From Citrobacter telavivensis (GTDB lineage Bacteria > Pseudomonadota > Gammaproteobacteria > Enterobacterales > Enterobacteriaceae): a stretch of 64,000 bases of DNA. The position numbers were made by a program, and so were the translations under genes. Positions 25,759 through 34,471 of this stretch are shown here, piece after piece. The notes below the pieces were generated by a model. That model ran no database searches, had not been told where the DNA came from, and worked only from the letters and a program-made list of their open reading frames with translations. The DNA lies in assembly GCA_009363175.1 (NCBI GenBank), contig CP045205.1, forward strand, positions 2,418,001 through 2,482,000, in the 5' to 3' direction. Within the stretch, counting starts at the first letter, position 1. Each line of letters begins with the position of its first letter.

Positions 25759-27342
25759 TTAAACCTCGTAATCCATCTCATCATTGTTGCGCAATGGAAT
25801 TAACTGCACTTTCTGCACGCGATGGCTTTCTACCTGTAGCGTTTTGAGCAGGTAATCGCCCACCTGAACTTCTTCCCCCGGCTTCGGCACGCGCTGCAAT
25901 TCTTCCATCAGCAGGCCCGCAATAGTGTGGTATTCCCGTTTGTCATCGAGCGGCAGCGGGACATATTGCACCAGGTCCTCCAGCGGCATATGGCCGTTTG
26001 CGGTCCACGAGCCGTCCGGGTTTTTCTGGATGTCATGGCGGGCATCGATCTCTTGTGCCTCGTTCGGCAGATTACCGGCGATGGTTTCCGTGACGTCACT
26101 CAGCGTTACGATCCCTTCTACCGAACCAAATTCATCCACAACAAAGGCAAAGTGCGTCCGCGCGTTGCGGAACTGCTCCAGCGCCGGAAGCAGCGGCAGC
26201 GTCTCCGGGAACACCAGCGGCTGGCGAATCAATACCCGCAGGTTGAGCGGTTCACCGCGCAGCGACTGTTGCAGCAGATCAATAACGTGCACCACGCCGA
26301 GCAGATCTTCTTCATCATGACCGCCGGTCACCACCAGACGCGTGTGCTGGTTTTTTTCCAGCAGGGCGCGAATCTCCTCCTCCGGTGCGGTGAGGTCGAT
26401 ATGTTCGATGTCGTGACGCGAGGTCATAATACTGCTGACGGTACGCTGATTGAGGTTGAGTACGCGCTCAATCATCCGACGTTCCTGCGGGTTGAAAATC
26501 TGGCTGTCGTCATGGTCAACCAGCATCGAGGCGGTTTCCGCATCCAGTTCGGCTTCTTCTTTCTGCCCACTCAGCAGGCGCATTACCGCCTCGGTCGTAC
26601 GCTGGCGCAGCGTGTGATTGGCCGACAGGAAACGACGGCGGTTGAAGATAGCCAACTGGTTAAGCGCTTCGATCATCACCGAGAAGCCAATTGCGGCGTA
26701 CAGATACCCTTTCGGGATCCGGAAGCCGAAGCCTTCCGCTACCAGGCTGAAGCCGATCATCAGCAGGAAACTGAGACAGAGGATGACAATGGTTGGGTGG
26801 CTGTTCACAAAGCGGGTGAGTGACTTACTTGCCAGCAGCATCAGGCTGATGGCAATAATCACCGCCGCCATCATCACCGCCAGGTGATCCACCATACCGA
26901 CAGCCGTGATCACTGAGTCGAGCGAGAAGATGGCGTCCAGCACCACAATTTGCGCCACCACGCCCCAGAATTTCGCCCCTTTGCGCTGGGTGGGGTTGTC
27001 GCTGTCCTTCCCTTCGAGTCGTTCGTTCAGCTCCATCGTGGCTTTAAACAGCAAAAAGAAGCCACCAAACAGCATAATCAAATCGCGGGCGCTGAAGCTC
27101 AACCCCTGCACGCTAAACAGCGGTTTTGTCAGCGTGACCAGCCACGAGATCGATGCCAGCAGCAGTAGGCGCATCAGCATTGCCAGGATAAGCCCGGTGA
27201 CGCGCGCACGGTCACGCTGCGCAGGTGGCAGTTTTTCTGCGAGGATGGCAATAAAGACTAAGTTATCAATGCCGAGGACTAATTCGATCACGACCAGCGT
27301 GACCAGTCCCGCCCAGATTGACGGATCGGCGATCCATTCCAT
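25759..27342 (-). CDS. yegH: TerC/CBS-domain membrane protein YegH
   Basis: The product is 527 residues. The N-terminal half (about 1-230) is a TerC-family integral membrane domain with about seven helices and the conserved acidic motifs ELVLGIDNLVF and LDAIFSLDSVI. It is followed by a CBS domain pair (about 300-420, with SIMTSRHDIEHID) and a C-terminal CorC/HlyC domain (about 440-520). TerC-type proteins have been linked to metal (Mn2+) export at membranes, so a metal-related transport role is likely but unproven. Convergent with asmA; divergent from the colanic acid operon. Confidence 0.93.
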   Translation of the reverse strand: MEWIADPSIWAGLVTLVVIELVLGIDNLVFIAILAEKLPPAQRDRARVTGLILAMLMRLLLLASISWLVTLTKPLFSVQGLSFSARDLIMLFGGFFLLFKATMELNERLEGKDSDNPTQRKGAKFWGVVAQIVVLDAIFSLDSVITAVGMVDHLAVMMAAVIIAISLMLLASKSLTRFVNSHPTIVILCLSFLLMIGFSLVAEGFGFRIPKGYLYAAIGFSVMIEALNQLAIFNRRRFLSANHTLRQRTTEAVMRLLSGQKEEAELDAETASMLVDHDDSQIFNPQERRMIERVLNLNQRTVSSIMTSRHDIEHIDLTAPEEEIRALLEKNQHTRLVVTGGHDEEDLLGVVHVIDLLQQSLRGEPLNLRVLIRQPLVFPETLPLLPALEQFRNARTHFAFVVDEFGSVEGIVTLSDVTETIAGNLPNEAQEIDARHDIQKNPDGSWTANGHMPLEDLVQYVPLPLDDKREYHTIAGLLMEELQRVPKPGEEVQVGDYLLKTLQVESHRVQKVQLIPLRNNDEMDYEV

Positions 27343-27557
27343 AGTAAACGTAAAACCTTTCGTTATATGACAATTGTCACAATTCGATCATGGATAAAGC
27401 GGACGGAAAATGCAATGGCGAGAAGGGATTTCTCGCGTATTCATCTTACTGACTGTACTGAAAATAACCATAAAGTTTCTGTCGGGAATAATTAAAAAAG
27501 CTAAAAACTATTTAGGAAATATCGCAGGGTGAATTGAGGAAATAGATTCTGTCAACC

Positions 27558-27571
27558 TCAAGTAATTCCTA
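27558..27571 (+). promoter_or_regulatory. Candidate RcsAB box
   Basis: TCAAGTAATTCCTA matches the E. coli wza RcsAB box (TAAAGAAACTCCTA, from memory) at 11 of 14 positions and keeps the right half TCCTA exactly. It lies 446 bp upstream of wza. RcsA-RcsB binding here would activate capsule synthesis under envelope stress. Confidence 0.55.
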
Positions 27572-27800
27572 AAAACAGGTCAATATATCGCTTAATATTA
27601 ATCTTAAAAACAGAGAATAGCAGGCTTGTTACCTTGCCTGCAATTACGTTAGCTGTAACAATTCTTCCAGCGTTAATGATGGAAGAGTAAATATATTAAG
27701 TTGGATCCCGTTTCATTAATGGCTGACATTCAGAATGCCTTACGTATTTCTCTGTTGCGGCAAATCACGAAATGACGAGGCTTGAAAAACATAACCTAAT

Positions 27801-27839
27801 CAGTGTATTGGTAGCTAAAAAGCCAGGGGCGGTAGCGTG
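27801..27839 (+). promoter_or_regulatory. JUMPstart with ops element of the colanic acid operon
   Basis: A 39-bp element begins CAGTGTATTGGTAGC and ends in the ops core GGCGGTAGCGTG (27828-27839). JUMPstart recruits RfaH to paused RNA polymerase and lets it read long polysaccharide operons without Rho termination. The left half departs from the consensus (TGTATT for TGCTCT, and AAAA for TGTT), while the ops core is perfect. Confidence 0.93.
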
Positions 27840-28016
27840 CCTGAACGCCTGATGACGAGTCTGCATTATTCTGTCAATAGCTTACGGATGAATTCAATTT
27901 TTTTAGGACTGATGCCAGTTAAATTTCTTTTCAATTAACTGCAATGTAAATGTGTACGGCGAAGTCGCTATTTAAATTGCACAGGATAATTACTCTGCCA
28001 AAGTGATAAATAATCA

Positions 28017-29153
28017 ATGATGAAATCCAAAATGAAATTGATGCCATTATTGGTGTCGGTAACCTTGATAAGCGGTTGCACAGTACTTCCGGGCAGCAAT
28101 ATGTCTACGATGGGTAAAGACGTGATTAAACAGCAAGACGCTGATTTTGATCTCGACCGGATGGTGAACGTGTATCCACTCACTCCGCGACTGGTTGAAC
28201 AATTACGTCCTCGCCCTAACGTCGCCCAACCGAATATGTCGCTGGACCAGGAACTCGCCAGCTATCAGTACCGCGTTGGCGCGGGGGATGTGCTGAGTGT
28301 GACCGTCTGGGATCACCCGGAACTCACCACGCCTGCTGGGCAATACCGTAGCTCCAGCGATACCGGCAACTGGGTTCAGCCCGATGGCACCATGTTTTAT
28401 CCCTACATCGGCAAGGTTAGCGTGGTCGGAAAAACGTTGGCAGAAATCCGCAGTGATATTACCGGGCGCTTAGCGAAGTACATTGCTGACCCGCAGGTGG
28501 ACGTTAATATCGCCGCGTTCCGTTCGCAAAAAGCTTACATCTCCGGGCAAGTGAATAAATCCGGACAGCAGGCGATCACCAACGTGCCGCTGACCGTGCT
28601 GGACGCGATTAACGCCGCCGGTGGCCTGACGGAAGTGGCCGACTGGCGCAACGTGGTGCTAACGCACGAGGGTAAAGAACAACGCATTTCACTGCAGGCG
28701 CTGATGCAAAACGGCGATCTCAGCCAGAACCGTCTGCTCTATCCGGGTGACATCCTCTATGTGCCGCGTAATGACGATCTGAAAGTGTTCGTGATGGGGG
28801 AAGTGAAAAAACAGAGCACACTCAAAATGGACTTCAGCGGCATGACGCTGACCGAAGCTCTGGGTAATGCCGAAGGTATCGATATGACCACCTCCAACGC
28901 CAGCGGCATCTTCGTGATCCGTCCGCTGAAAGGCAAAGGCCCGGGCGGCAAGATTGCCAACATCTATCAGCTCGATATGTCTGATGCGACCTCTCTGGTC
29001 ATGGCGACGGAATTCCGTCTACAACCGTATGACGTGGTGTATGTCACGACCGCACCGGTTGCGCGCTGGAACCGTCTGATCAATCAGTTGCTGCCGACCA
29101 TCAGCGGTGTCCGTTACATGACGGATACGGCCAGCGACCTTCATAACTGGTAA
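28017..29153 (+). CDS. wza: Outer-membrane capsule export lipoprotein Wza
   Basis: The product is 378 residues. A lipoprotein signal ends in LISGC, so C21 is the lipidated cysteine. Wza forms an octameric outer-membrane channel: three periplasmic ring domains (polysaccharide biosynthesis/export and SLBB folds) and a C-terminal amphipathic helix that builds an alpha-helical barrel through the outer membrane (around residues 345-376, ending HNW). It exports colanic acid together with Wzc. First gene of the operon. The ribosome site ahead of the double ATG is poor, so 28017 and 28020 are both possible starts. Confidence 0.96.
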   Translation: MMKSKMKLMPLLVSVTLISGCTVLPGSNMSTMGKDVIKQQDADFDLDRMVNVYPLTPRLVEQLRPRPNVAQPNMSLDQELASYQYRVGAGDVLSVTVWDHPELTTPAGQYRSSSDTGNWVQPDGTMFYPYIGKVSVVGKTLAEIRSDITGRLAKYIADPQVDVNIAAFRSQKAYISGQVNKSGQQAITNVPLTVLDAINAAGGLTEVADWRNVVLTHEGKEQRISLQALMQNGDLSQNRLLYPGDILYVPRNDDLKVFVMGEVKKQSTLKMDFSGMTLTEALGNAEGIDMTTSNASGIFVIRPLKGKGPGGKIANIYQLDMSDATSLVMATEFRLQPYDVVYVTTAPVARWNRLINQLLPTISGVRYMTDTASDLHNW

Positions 29154-29158
29154 TCGTC

Positions 29159-29605
29159 ATGTTTAACAAAATATTAGTGGTTTGCGTGGGGAACATTTGC
29201 CGTTCCCCAACGGCAGAGCGCCTGCTCAGACAGTATCACCCGCAGATTACAGTGGAATCCGCCGGTCTGGGGGCGCTGGTGGGAAAAGGCGCTGATGCCT
29301 CGGCGGTGAACGTCGCAGCCAGCCATGCACTTTCTCTCGAAGGGCACTGCGCGCGGCAGGTTACCGGACGACTGTGCCGGGACTATGACCTGATCCTGGC
29401 GATGGAAAAAAGGCATATCGCCTCTCTGCACGAAATGGCGCCCGAGATGCGCGGCAAGGTCATGCTTTTCGGTCACTGGGATAACGAGCGCGACATTCCC
29501 GACCCCTATCGCAAAAGCCGCGAGGCGTTTGAAGCGGTGTACGCATTACTTGAACGGTCTGCTCGCCAGTGGGCGCAGGCATTGAACGCAGAGCAGGTAA
29601 AATAA
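29159..29605 (+). CDS. wzb: Low-molecular-weight protein tyrosine phosphatase Wzb
   Basis: The product is 148 residues. The phosphatase loop C9-VGNIC-R15 lies at the N-terminus and the general acid aspartate is in IPDPYRKS near residue 115. Wzb dephosphorylates the tyrosine-rich tail of Wzc, and this cycling is needed for capsule polymerisation. It lies 5 bp after wza, and its stop shares one base with the wzc start (TAATG). Confidence 0.96.
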   Translation: MFNKILVVCVGNICRSPTAERLLRQYHPQITVESAGLGALVGKGADASAVNVAASHALSLEGHCARQVTGRLCRDYDLILAMEKRHIASLHEMAPEMRGKVMLFGHWDNERDIPDPYRKSREAFEAVYALLERSARQWAQALNAEQVK

Positions 29606-31767
29606 TGACAGAAAAAGTAAAACAGTCTGCCGCTCCGGTAACGGGCAACGATGAGATTGATATCGGTCGCCTGGTGGGAACCGTCATTGAAGCACGCTGG
29701 TGGGTGCTGGGCATTACGGCGGTCTTTGCGCTATGCGCGGTGATTTACACGCTTTTCGCTACGCCTATCTATAGTGCGGATGCGCTGGTACAGATTGAAC
29801 AAAACACCGGCAACTCACTGGTGCAGGATATTGGCTCTGCGTTATCCAATAAACCGCCGGCCTCCGAAGCGGAAATTCAATTGATCCAGTCGCGTCTGGT
29901 ATTAGGCAAAACGGTAGACGATCTGGATCTGGATATTTCGGTTACTAAGAACACTTTCCCGCTGTTTGGTGCGGGCTGGGAACGGCTGATGGGGCGCCAG
30001 AATGAATCGGCGAAAGTCACCACCTTTACCCTGCCGAAAGGGATGAACGAACAGACCTTCACCCTGAAAGTACTGAACGATAAACGTTATGAGCTGTACA
30101 GCGACGGCGGTTTCAGCGCGCACGGACAGACTGGTCAGACGCTAAGTAAAGACGGCGTCACGATGGTGGTCAGTGAAATTCACGCCCGCCCGGATACCGA
30201 ATTTACCGTCACCAAATTCTCCACTCTGGGGATGATCAATAATCTGCAAAATAACCTGACGGTGACGGAAAACGGCAAGGATACCGGGGTGCTTAGCCTG
30301 AGCTTTACCGGTGAGGATCGCGAACAGATCCGCGACATCCTCAACAGCATTACCCGCAACTATCTGGAACAGAACGTTGAGCGCAAATCGGAAGAGGCGG
30401 GGAAAAGCCTGGCCTTCCTGGCGAAACAGTTGCCGGAGGTGCGAAACCATCTGGACGTGGCGGAAAATAAACTCAATGCCTTCCGTCAGGATAAAGACTC
30501 CGTCGACTTACCGCTGGAGGCCAAAGCGGTGCTGGACTCGATGGTTAACATCGACGCGCAGCTCAACGAACTGACCTTTAAAGAAGCAGAAATTTCCAAG
30601 CTCTTCACCAAAGCACACCCGGCGTACCGCACGCTGCTGGAAAAACGTCAGGCGCTGGAAGATGAAAAAGCCAAACTGAACGGACGTGTGACGGCGATGC
30701 CGAAAACGCAGCAGGAGATTGTGCGTCTGACGCGTGATGTAGAGTCCGGCCAGCAGGTTTACATGCAGTTGCTGAACAAACAGCAGGAGCTGAAGATAAC
30801 CGAGGCCAGCACCGTGGGGGACGTGCGGATCGTTGACCCGGCCATTGCTCAGCCCGGCGTGTTGAAACCAAAGAAAGCGCTGATCGTTCTCGGTAGCATC
30901 ATCCTGGGCCTGATGCTTTCCATTGTGGGCGTGCTGCTGCGTTCACTGCTCAACCGCGGTATCGAAAGCCCGCAGGTGCTGGAAGAGAATGGCATCAGCG
31001 TGTACGCCAGCATTCCGCTGTCGGAATGGCAGAAAGCGCGGGATAACGTCAAGACCGTGAAGGGCGTCAAGCGTTACAAACAGAGTCAACTGCTGGCGGT
31101 GGGCAATCCGACCGATCTGGCGATCGAAGCGGTGCGCAGCCTGCGTACCAGCCTCCATTTCGCCATGATGCAGGCGCAAAACAATGTGCTGATGCTCACC
31201 GGGGTCAGTCCGTCCATCGGGAAAACCTTTGTCTGCGCCAACCTGGCGGCGGTGATCAGCCAGACCAGCAAGCGTGTGCTGCTGATCGACTGCGATATGC
31301 GCAAGGGCTATACCCACGAACTGCTCGGTACCAACAACGTCAACGGCCTGTCTGAGATTCTGGTCGGCAAAGGGGATATTGCCTCCTGTGCGAAACCCAC
31401 GTCCATTGCCAACTTTGACCTCGTACCGCGTGGTCAGGTGCCGCCAAATCCGTCTGAACTGCTCATGAGCGATCGTTTAGGCGAGCTGTTGCGCTGGGCG
31501 AGCAGCCACTACGATCTGGTGCTTATAGATACCCCGCCCATCCTGGCCGTCACCGACGCCGCAATTGTCGGACGCCATGCCGGTACGACGCTGATGGTCG
31601 CCCGCTATGCCGTCAACACCCTGAAAGAGGTGGAAACCAGTCTGGGCCGCTTTGCGCAAAACGGCATTCAGGTGAAAGGGGTGATCCTCAACTCTATCTT
31701 CCGTCGCGCCACCGGGTACCAGGACTACGGGTACTACGAGTACGAATATAAATCAGACACAAAATAA
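29605..31767 (+). CDS. wzc: Tyrosine autokinase and copolymerase Wzc
   Basis: The product is 720 residues, an inner-membrane protein of the polysaccharide copolymerase 2a class. A first membrane helix (about 32-50) and a second (about 425-447) flank a periplasmic domain. The C-terminal cytoplasmic kinase has Walker A GVSPSIGKTF, Walker A' VLLIDCDMRKG and Walker B LVLIDTPP. The last residues, YQDYGYYEYEYKSDTK, are the tyrosine cluster phosphorylated in trans. It controls chain length and export with Wza. The frame is open further upstream, but the ATG at 29605 gives the known N-terminus MTEKVKQ. Confidence 0.96.
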   Translation: MTEKVKQSAAPVTGNDEIDIGRLVGTVIEARWWVLGITAVFALCAVIYTLFATPIYSADALVQIEQNTGNSLVQDIGSALSNKPPASEAEIQLIQSRLVLGKTVDDLDLDISVTKNTFPLFGAGWERLMGRQNESAKVTTFTLPKGMNEQTFTLKVLNDKRYELYSDGGFSAHGQTGQTLSKDGVTMVVSEIHARPDTEFTVTKFSTLGMINNLQNNLTVTENGKDTGVLSLSFTGEDREQIRDILNSITRNYLEQNVERKSEEAGKSLAFLAKQLPEVRNHLDVAENKLNAFRQDKDSVDLPLEAKAVLDSMVNIDAQLNELTFKEAEISKLFTKAHPAYRTLLEKRQALEDEKAKLNGRVTAMPKTQQEIVRLTRDVESGQQVYMQLLNKQQELKITEASTVGDVRIVDPAIAQPGVLKPKKALIVLGSIILGLMLSIVGVLLRSLLNRGIESPQVLEENGISVYASIPLSEWQKARDNVKTVKGVKRYKQSQLLAVGNPTDLAIEAVRSLRTSLHFAMMQAQNNVLMLTGVSPSIGKTFVCANLAAVISQTSKRVLLIDCDMRKGYTHELLGTNNVNGLSEILVGKGDIASCAKPTSIANFDLVPRGQVPPNPSELLMSDRLGELLRWASSHYDLVLIDTPPILAVTDAAIVGRHAGTTLMVARYAVNTLKEVETSLGRFAQNGIQVKGVILNSIFRRATGYQDYGYYEYEYKSDTK

Positions 31768-31774
31768 TAAATCG

Positions 31775-31908
31775 TGAGTGGCCTGCTCATTGAGTAGGCC
31801 TGATAAGCAAAGCGTCATCCGGCCTACACGCTGCGCCGTCAGGCATCGCTGCCGGATGGCGGTGTAAACGCCTTATCCGGCCTACACGTTCGGCCCTCCG
31901 GCAATATT
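31775..31908. repeat. Hairpin and REP units between wzc and wcaA
   Basis: An inverted repeat GGCCTGCTCA-TT-GAGTAGGCC (one G-T wobble) follows the wzc stop. Then come at least two REP-type palindromes (CATCCGGCCTACACG, TGCCGGATGGCGG, CTTATCCGGCC). In E. coli a stem-loop at this gap is thought to lower expression of the downstream wca genes relative to wza-wzb-wzc. The same effect is likely here. Confidence 0.8.
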
Positions 31909-31923
31909 TCCTGGGAAATGAAG

Positions 31924-32766
31924 ATGAAAACAGACAAGCCATTGATTTCCATTTATATGCCAACCTGGAACCGGCAACAGCTTGCCATTCGGGCGATTAA
32001 ATCGGTACTGCGCCAGGATTATCCCCACTGGGAGATGATCATTGTTGATGATTGCTCCTCCTCCTATGAGCAGCTACAACAGTTTGTTGAGGGATTAAAC
32101 GACCCCCGCGTGCGTTACACCCATAATGAGATCAACTCTGGCGCCTGCGCGGTGCGTAATCAGGCCATCGTCCAGGCGCAGGGGCATTACATCACCGGAA
32201 TTGATGATGATGACGAGTGGACACCAAACCGCCTGAGCGTGTTCCTTGCGCACAAGCATCAGTTGGTGACCCACGCATTTTTATACGCCAACGATTATGT
32301 CTGCGAAGGCGAGGTTTATTCTCAGCCGGCGAGCCTGCCGCTGTATCCGAAATCCCCTTACTCGCGTCACTTGTTCTACAAGCGCAACATCATTGGTAAT
32401 CAGGTCTTTACGTGGGCGTGGCGTTTCAAAGAGTGCCTGTTCGATACCGAACTGAAGGCCGCGCAGGATTACGACATTTTTCTGCGAATGGTGGTGGAGT
32501 ACGGCGAGCCGTGGAAGGTGGAGGAGGCGACGCAAATCCTGCACATCAATCATGGCGAAATGCAGATCACTTCGTCGCCGAAGAAGTTCTCCGGCTACTT
32601 CCATTTTTACCGCAAGCACAAAGACAAATTCGACCGCGCCAGCAAGAAATATCAGCTGTTTACGCTCTACCAGATCCGCAACAAGCGCATGACCTGGCGC
32701 ACGCTGCTGACGCTGTTCTCACTGCGCAACGGCAAGCGTCTGGCGGATGGACTGCGAGGACGATAA
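31924..32766 (+). CDS. wcaA: Colanic acid glycosyltransferase WcaA (GT2)
   Basis: The product is 280 residues, a GT-A-fold family 2 glycosyltransferase. The nucleotide-sugar signature is visible: SIYMPTWNR near the start, IIVDDCSS and the acidic motif GIDDDDEW for metal and donor binding. It adds one sugar of the colanic acid hexasaccharide on the cytoplasmic face; which one is not certain. The ATG at 31924 is preferred over 31918 because GGGA is then spaced properly and the N-terminus resembles E. coli WcaA. Confidence 0.92.
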   Translation: MKTDKPLISIYMPTWNRQQLAIRAIKSVLRQDYPHWEMIIVDDCSSSYEQLQQFVEGLNDPRVRYTHNEINSGACAVRNQAIVQAQGHYITGIDDDDEWTPNRLSVFLAHKHQLVTHAFLYANDYVCEGEVYSQPASLPLYPKSPYSRHLFYKRNIIGNQVFTWAWRFKECLFDTELKAAQDYDIFLRMVVEYGEPWKVEEATQILHINHGEMQITSSPKKFSGYFHFYRKHKDKFDRASKKYQLFTLYQIRNKRMTWRTLLTLFSLRNGKRLADGLRGR

Positions 32767-32768
32767 GC

Positions 32769-33257
32769 ATGCTGGAGGATATCCGCGCGAACAGCTGGAG
32801 TCTGCGTCCGTGCTGCATGGTGCTGGCCTACCGGGTGGCCCATTTCTGCTCCGTCTGGCGCAAAAAAAACGGGCTGAACAATCTGTGGGCAGCGCCGGTG
32901 CTGGTGCTGTATCGGCTGATGACCGAATGCCTGTTCGGTTATGAAATTCAGGCGGCGGCCACCATCGGACGGCGCTTCACCATTCATCACGGTTACGCCG
33001 TGGTGATCAACAAAAACGTGGTGGCCGGTGATGATTTCACGGTTCGTCATGGCGTCACTATCGGCAATCGTGGAGCAGACAGCCTGGCCTGTCCGGTGAT
33101 TGGCAACGGCGTGGAGCTGGGGGCCAACGTTATCCTGCTGGGTGACATTCGCATTGGTAATAACGTGACCATTGGTGCAGGCAGCGTGGTGCTAGACAGC
33201 ATCCCGGACAATACGCTGGTGGTGGGTGAGAAGGCCCGGGTTAAGGTAATTAAATGA
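32769..33257 (+). CDS. wcaB: Colanic acid acetyltransferase WcaB
   Basis: The product is 162 residues, a serine-acetyltransferase-like protein of the hexapeptide-repeat (left-handed beta-helix) family. Repeats run from about residue 62 to 150 (for example GRRFTIHHGYAVVI, GNGVELGANVILLG, GNNVTIGAGSVVL). It probably O-acetylates a sugar of the colanic acid unit using acetyl-CoA. It begins 3 bases after wcaA, and its stop overlaps the wcaC start (ATGA), so translation is coupled. Confidence 0.93.
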   Translation: MLEDIRANSWSLRPCCMVLAYRVAHFCSVWRKKNGLNNLWAAPVLVLYRLMTECLFGYEIQAAATIGRRFTIHHGYAVVINKNVVAGDDFTVRHGVTIGNRGADSLACPVIGNGVELGANVILLGDIRIGNNVTIGAGSVVLDSIPDNTLVVGEKARVKVIK

Positions 33258-34471
33258 ACATTCTGCAATTTAATGTGCGACTGGCGGAAGGCGGTGCGGC
33301 TGGAGTGGCATTAGATCTGCATCAGCGTGCGCTGCAAAAAGGGTTGGCTTCGCAATTTATCTACGGCTACGGCAAGGGTGGGAAGAAGAGCGTCAGCCAT
33401 AGTCACTATTCCCATGTCATCAAACAGACGCCACGTTTAACGTCGGTAGCCAATATCGCCCTGTTTCGTCTGTTCAATCGCGATCTGTTTGGCAATCTGA
33501 ACAATCTCTACCGTACCGTGACCCGCACACCGGGTCCGCTGGTGCTGCACTTTCACGTTCTGCACAGCTACTGGCTGAATCTGGCTGACGTGGTGGCGTT
33601 CTGCGAAAAGGTGAAAAACCACAAGCCGGACGTGACGCTGGTCTGGACGCTGCACGATCACTGGAGTGTGACCGGGCGTTGCGCCTTTACCGACGGCTGC
33701 GAGGGGTGGAAATCTGGCTGTCAGAAATGCCCGACGCTGAATAATTACCCGCCGGTGAAGGTTGACCGTGCGCATGCGCTGGTCGACGGAAAACGTCAAT
33801 TGTTCCGCCAGATGCTGGCGCTGGGCTGTCAGTTTATCTCTCCGAGCCAACACGTTGCCGACGCGTTTAACGGTCTGTACGGCGCGGGGCGTTGTCGCAT
33901 TATTAATAACGGTATCGATGTGGCGACCGAAGCGATTCTGGCGGAGTTGTCCCCGGTCAATGAGACCCGGGGAAAACCGAAAATTGCGATTGTTGCTCAT
34001 GACCTGCGCTACGACGGTAAAACCAATCAGCGTCTGGTGCGCGACATGATGGCACTGGGCGATAAGGTTGAGCTGCATACCTTTGGCAAATTCTCGCCGT
34101 TTGACGGGGCAAACGTGGTGAATCATGGCTTCGAAACCGACAAGCGCAAGCTGATGAGCGCGCTCAATCAGATGGACGCGCTGGTGTTCAGCTCCCGCGT
34201 GGACAATTACCCGCTGATTTTATGCGAGGCGTTGTCGATAGGCGTGCCGGTGGTCGCTACCCACAGCGACGCGGCGCAAGAAGTGCTGCATAAGTCGGGC
34301 GGAAAAACGTTTGCGGCTGAAGAGGTGCTACAACTGGTGCAGATGGATAAGGCCGGGATCGCGCAGACCGTTTTTGGCACCTCGCTCAGCGCGTTTCGCG
34401 AGCGCAGTCGTGCGGCATACAGTGGTCAACAGATGCTGGAGGAATATGTCTCGTTCTATCAGAATCTGTAG
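33254..34471 (+). CDS. wcaC: Colanic acid glycosyltransferase WcaC (GT4)
   Basis: The product is 405 residues, a GT-B-fold family 4 glycosyltransferase. The N-terminal acceptor domain has a cysteine-rich patch (CAFTDGCEGWKSGCQKCPT). The C-terminal donor domain has FSSRVDNYPLILCEALSIGVPVVAT, which carries the EX7E-like acidic pair. Work on E. coli suggests WcaC adds a galactose. It overlaps wcaB by 4 bases and wcaD by 26 bases. Confidence 0.93.
   Translation: MNILQFNVRLAEGGAAGVALDLHQRALQKGLASQFIYGYGKGGKKSVSHSHYSHVIKQTPRLTSVANIALFRLFNRDLFGNLNNLYRTVTRTPGPLVLHFHVLHSYWLNLADVVAFCEKVKNHKPDVTLVWTLHDHWSVTGRCAFTDGCEGWKSGCQKCPTLNNYPPVKVDRAHALVDGKRQLFRQMLALGCQFISPSQHVADAFNGLYGAGRCRIINNGIDVATEAILAELSPVNETRGKPKIAIVAHDLRYDGKTNQRLVRDMMALGDKVELHTFGKFSPFDGANVVNHGFETDKRKLMSALNQMDALVFSSRVDNYPLILCEALSIGVPVVATHSDAAQEVLHKSGGKTFAAEEVLQLVQMDKAGIAQTVFGTSLSAFRERSRAAYSGQQMLEEYVSFYQNL

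Larger units (their letters stand above)
27343..28016. promoter_or_regulatory. Long regulatory leader of the colanic acid operon
   Basis: 674 bp without a gene between yegH and wza. It holds the candidate RcsAB box (27558-27571) and the JUMPstart/ops (27801-27839). Downstream of ops are 177 bp of AT-rich leader with no recognisable open frame. The organisation (RcsAB box about 450 bp before wza, RfaH element within the transcript) matches the E. coli cps operon. Confidence 0.75.

Noticed and set aside
32412..33257. 281-codon reading of wcaB starting inside wcaA
   Set aside because: The extra N-terminal part is an out-of-frame reading of wcaA. The true start at 32769 gives the 162-residue family length.
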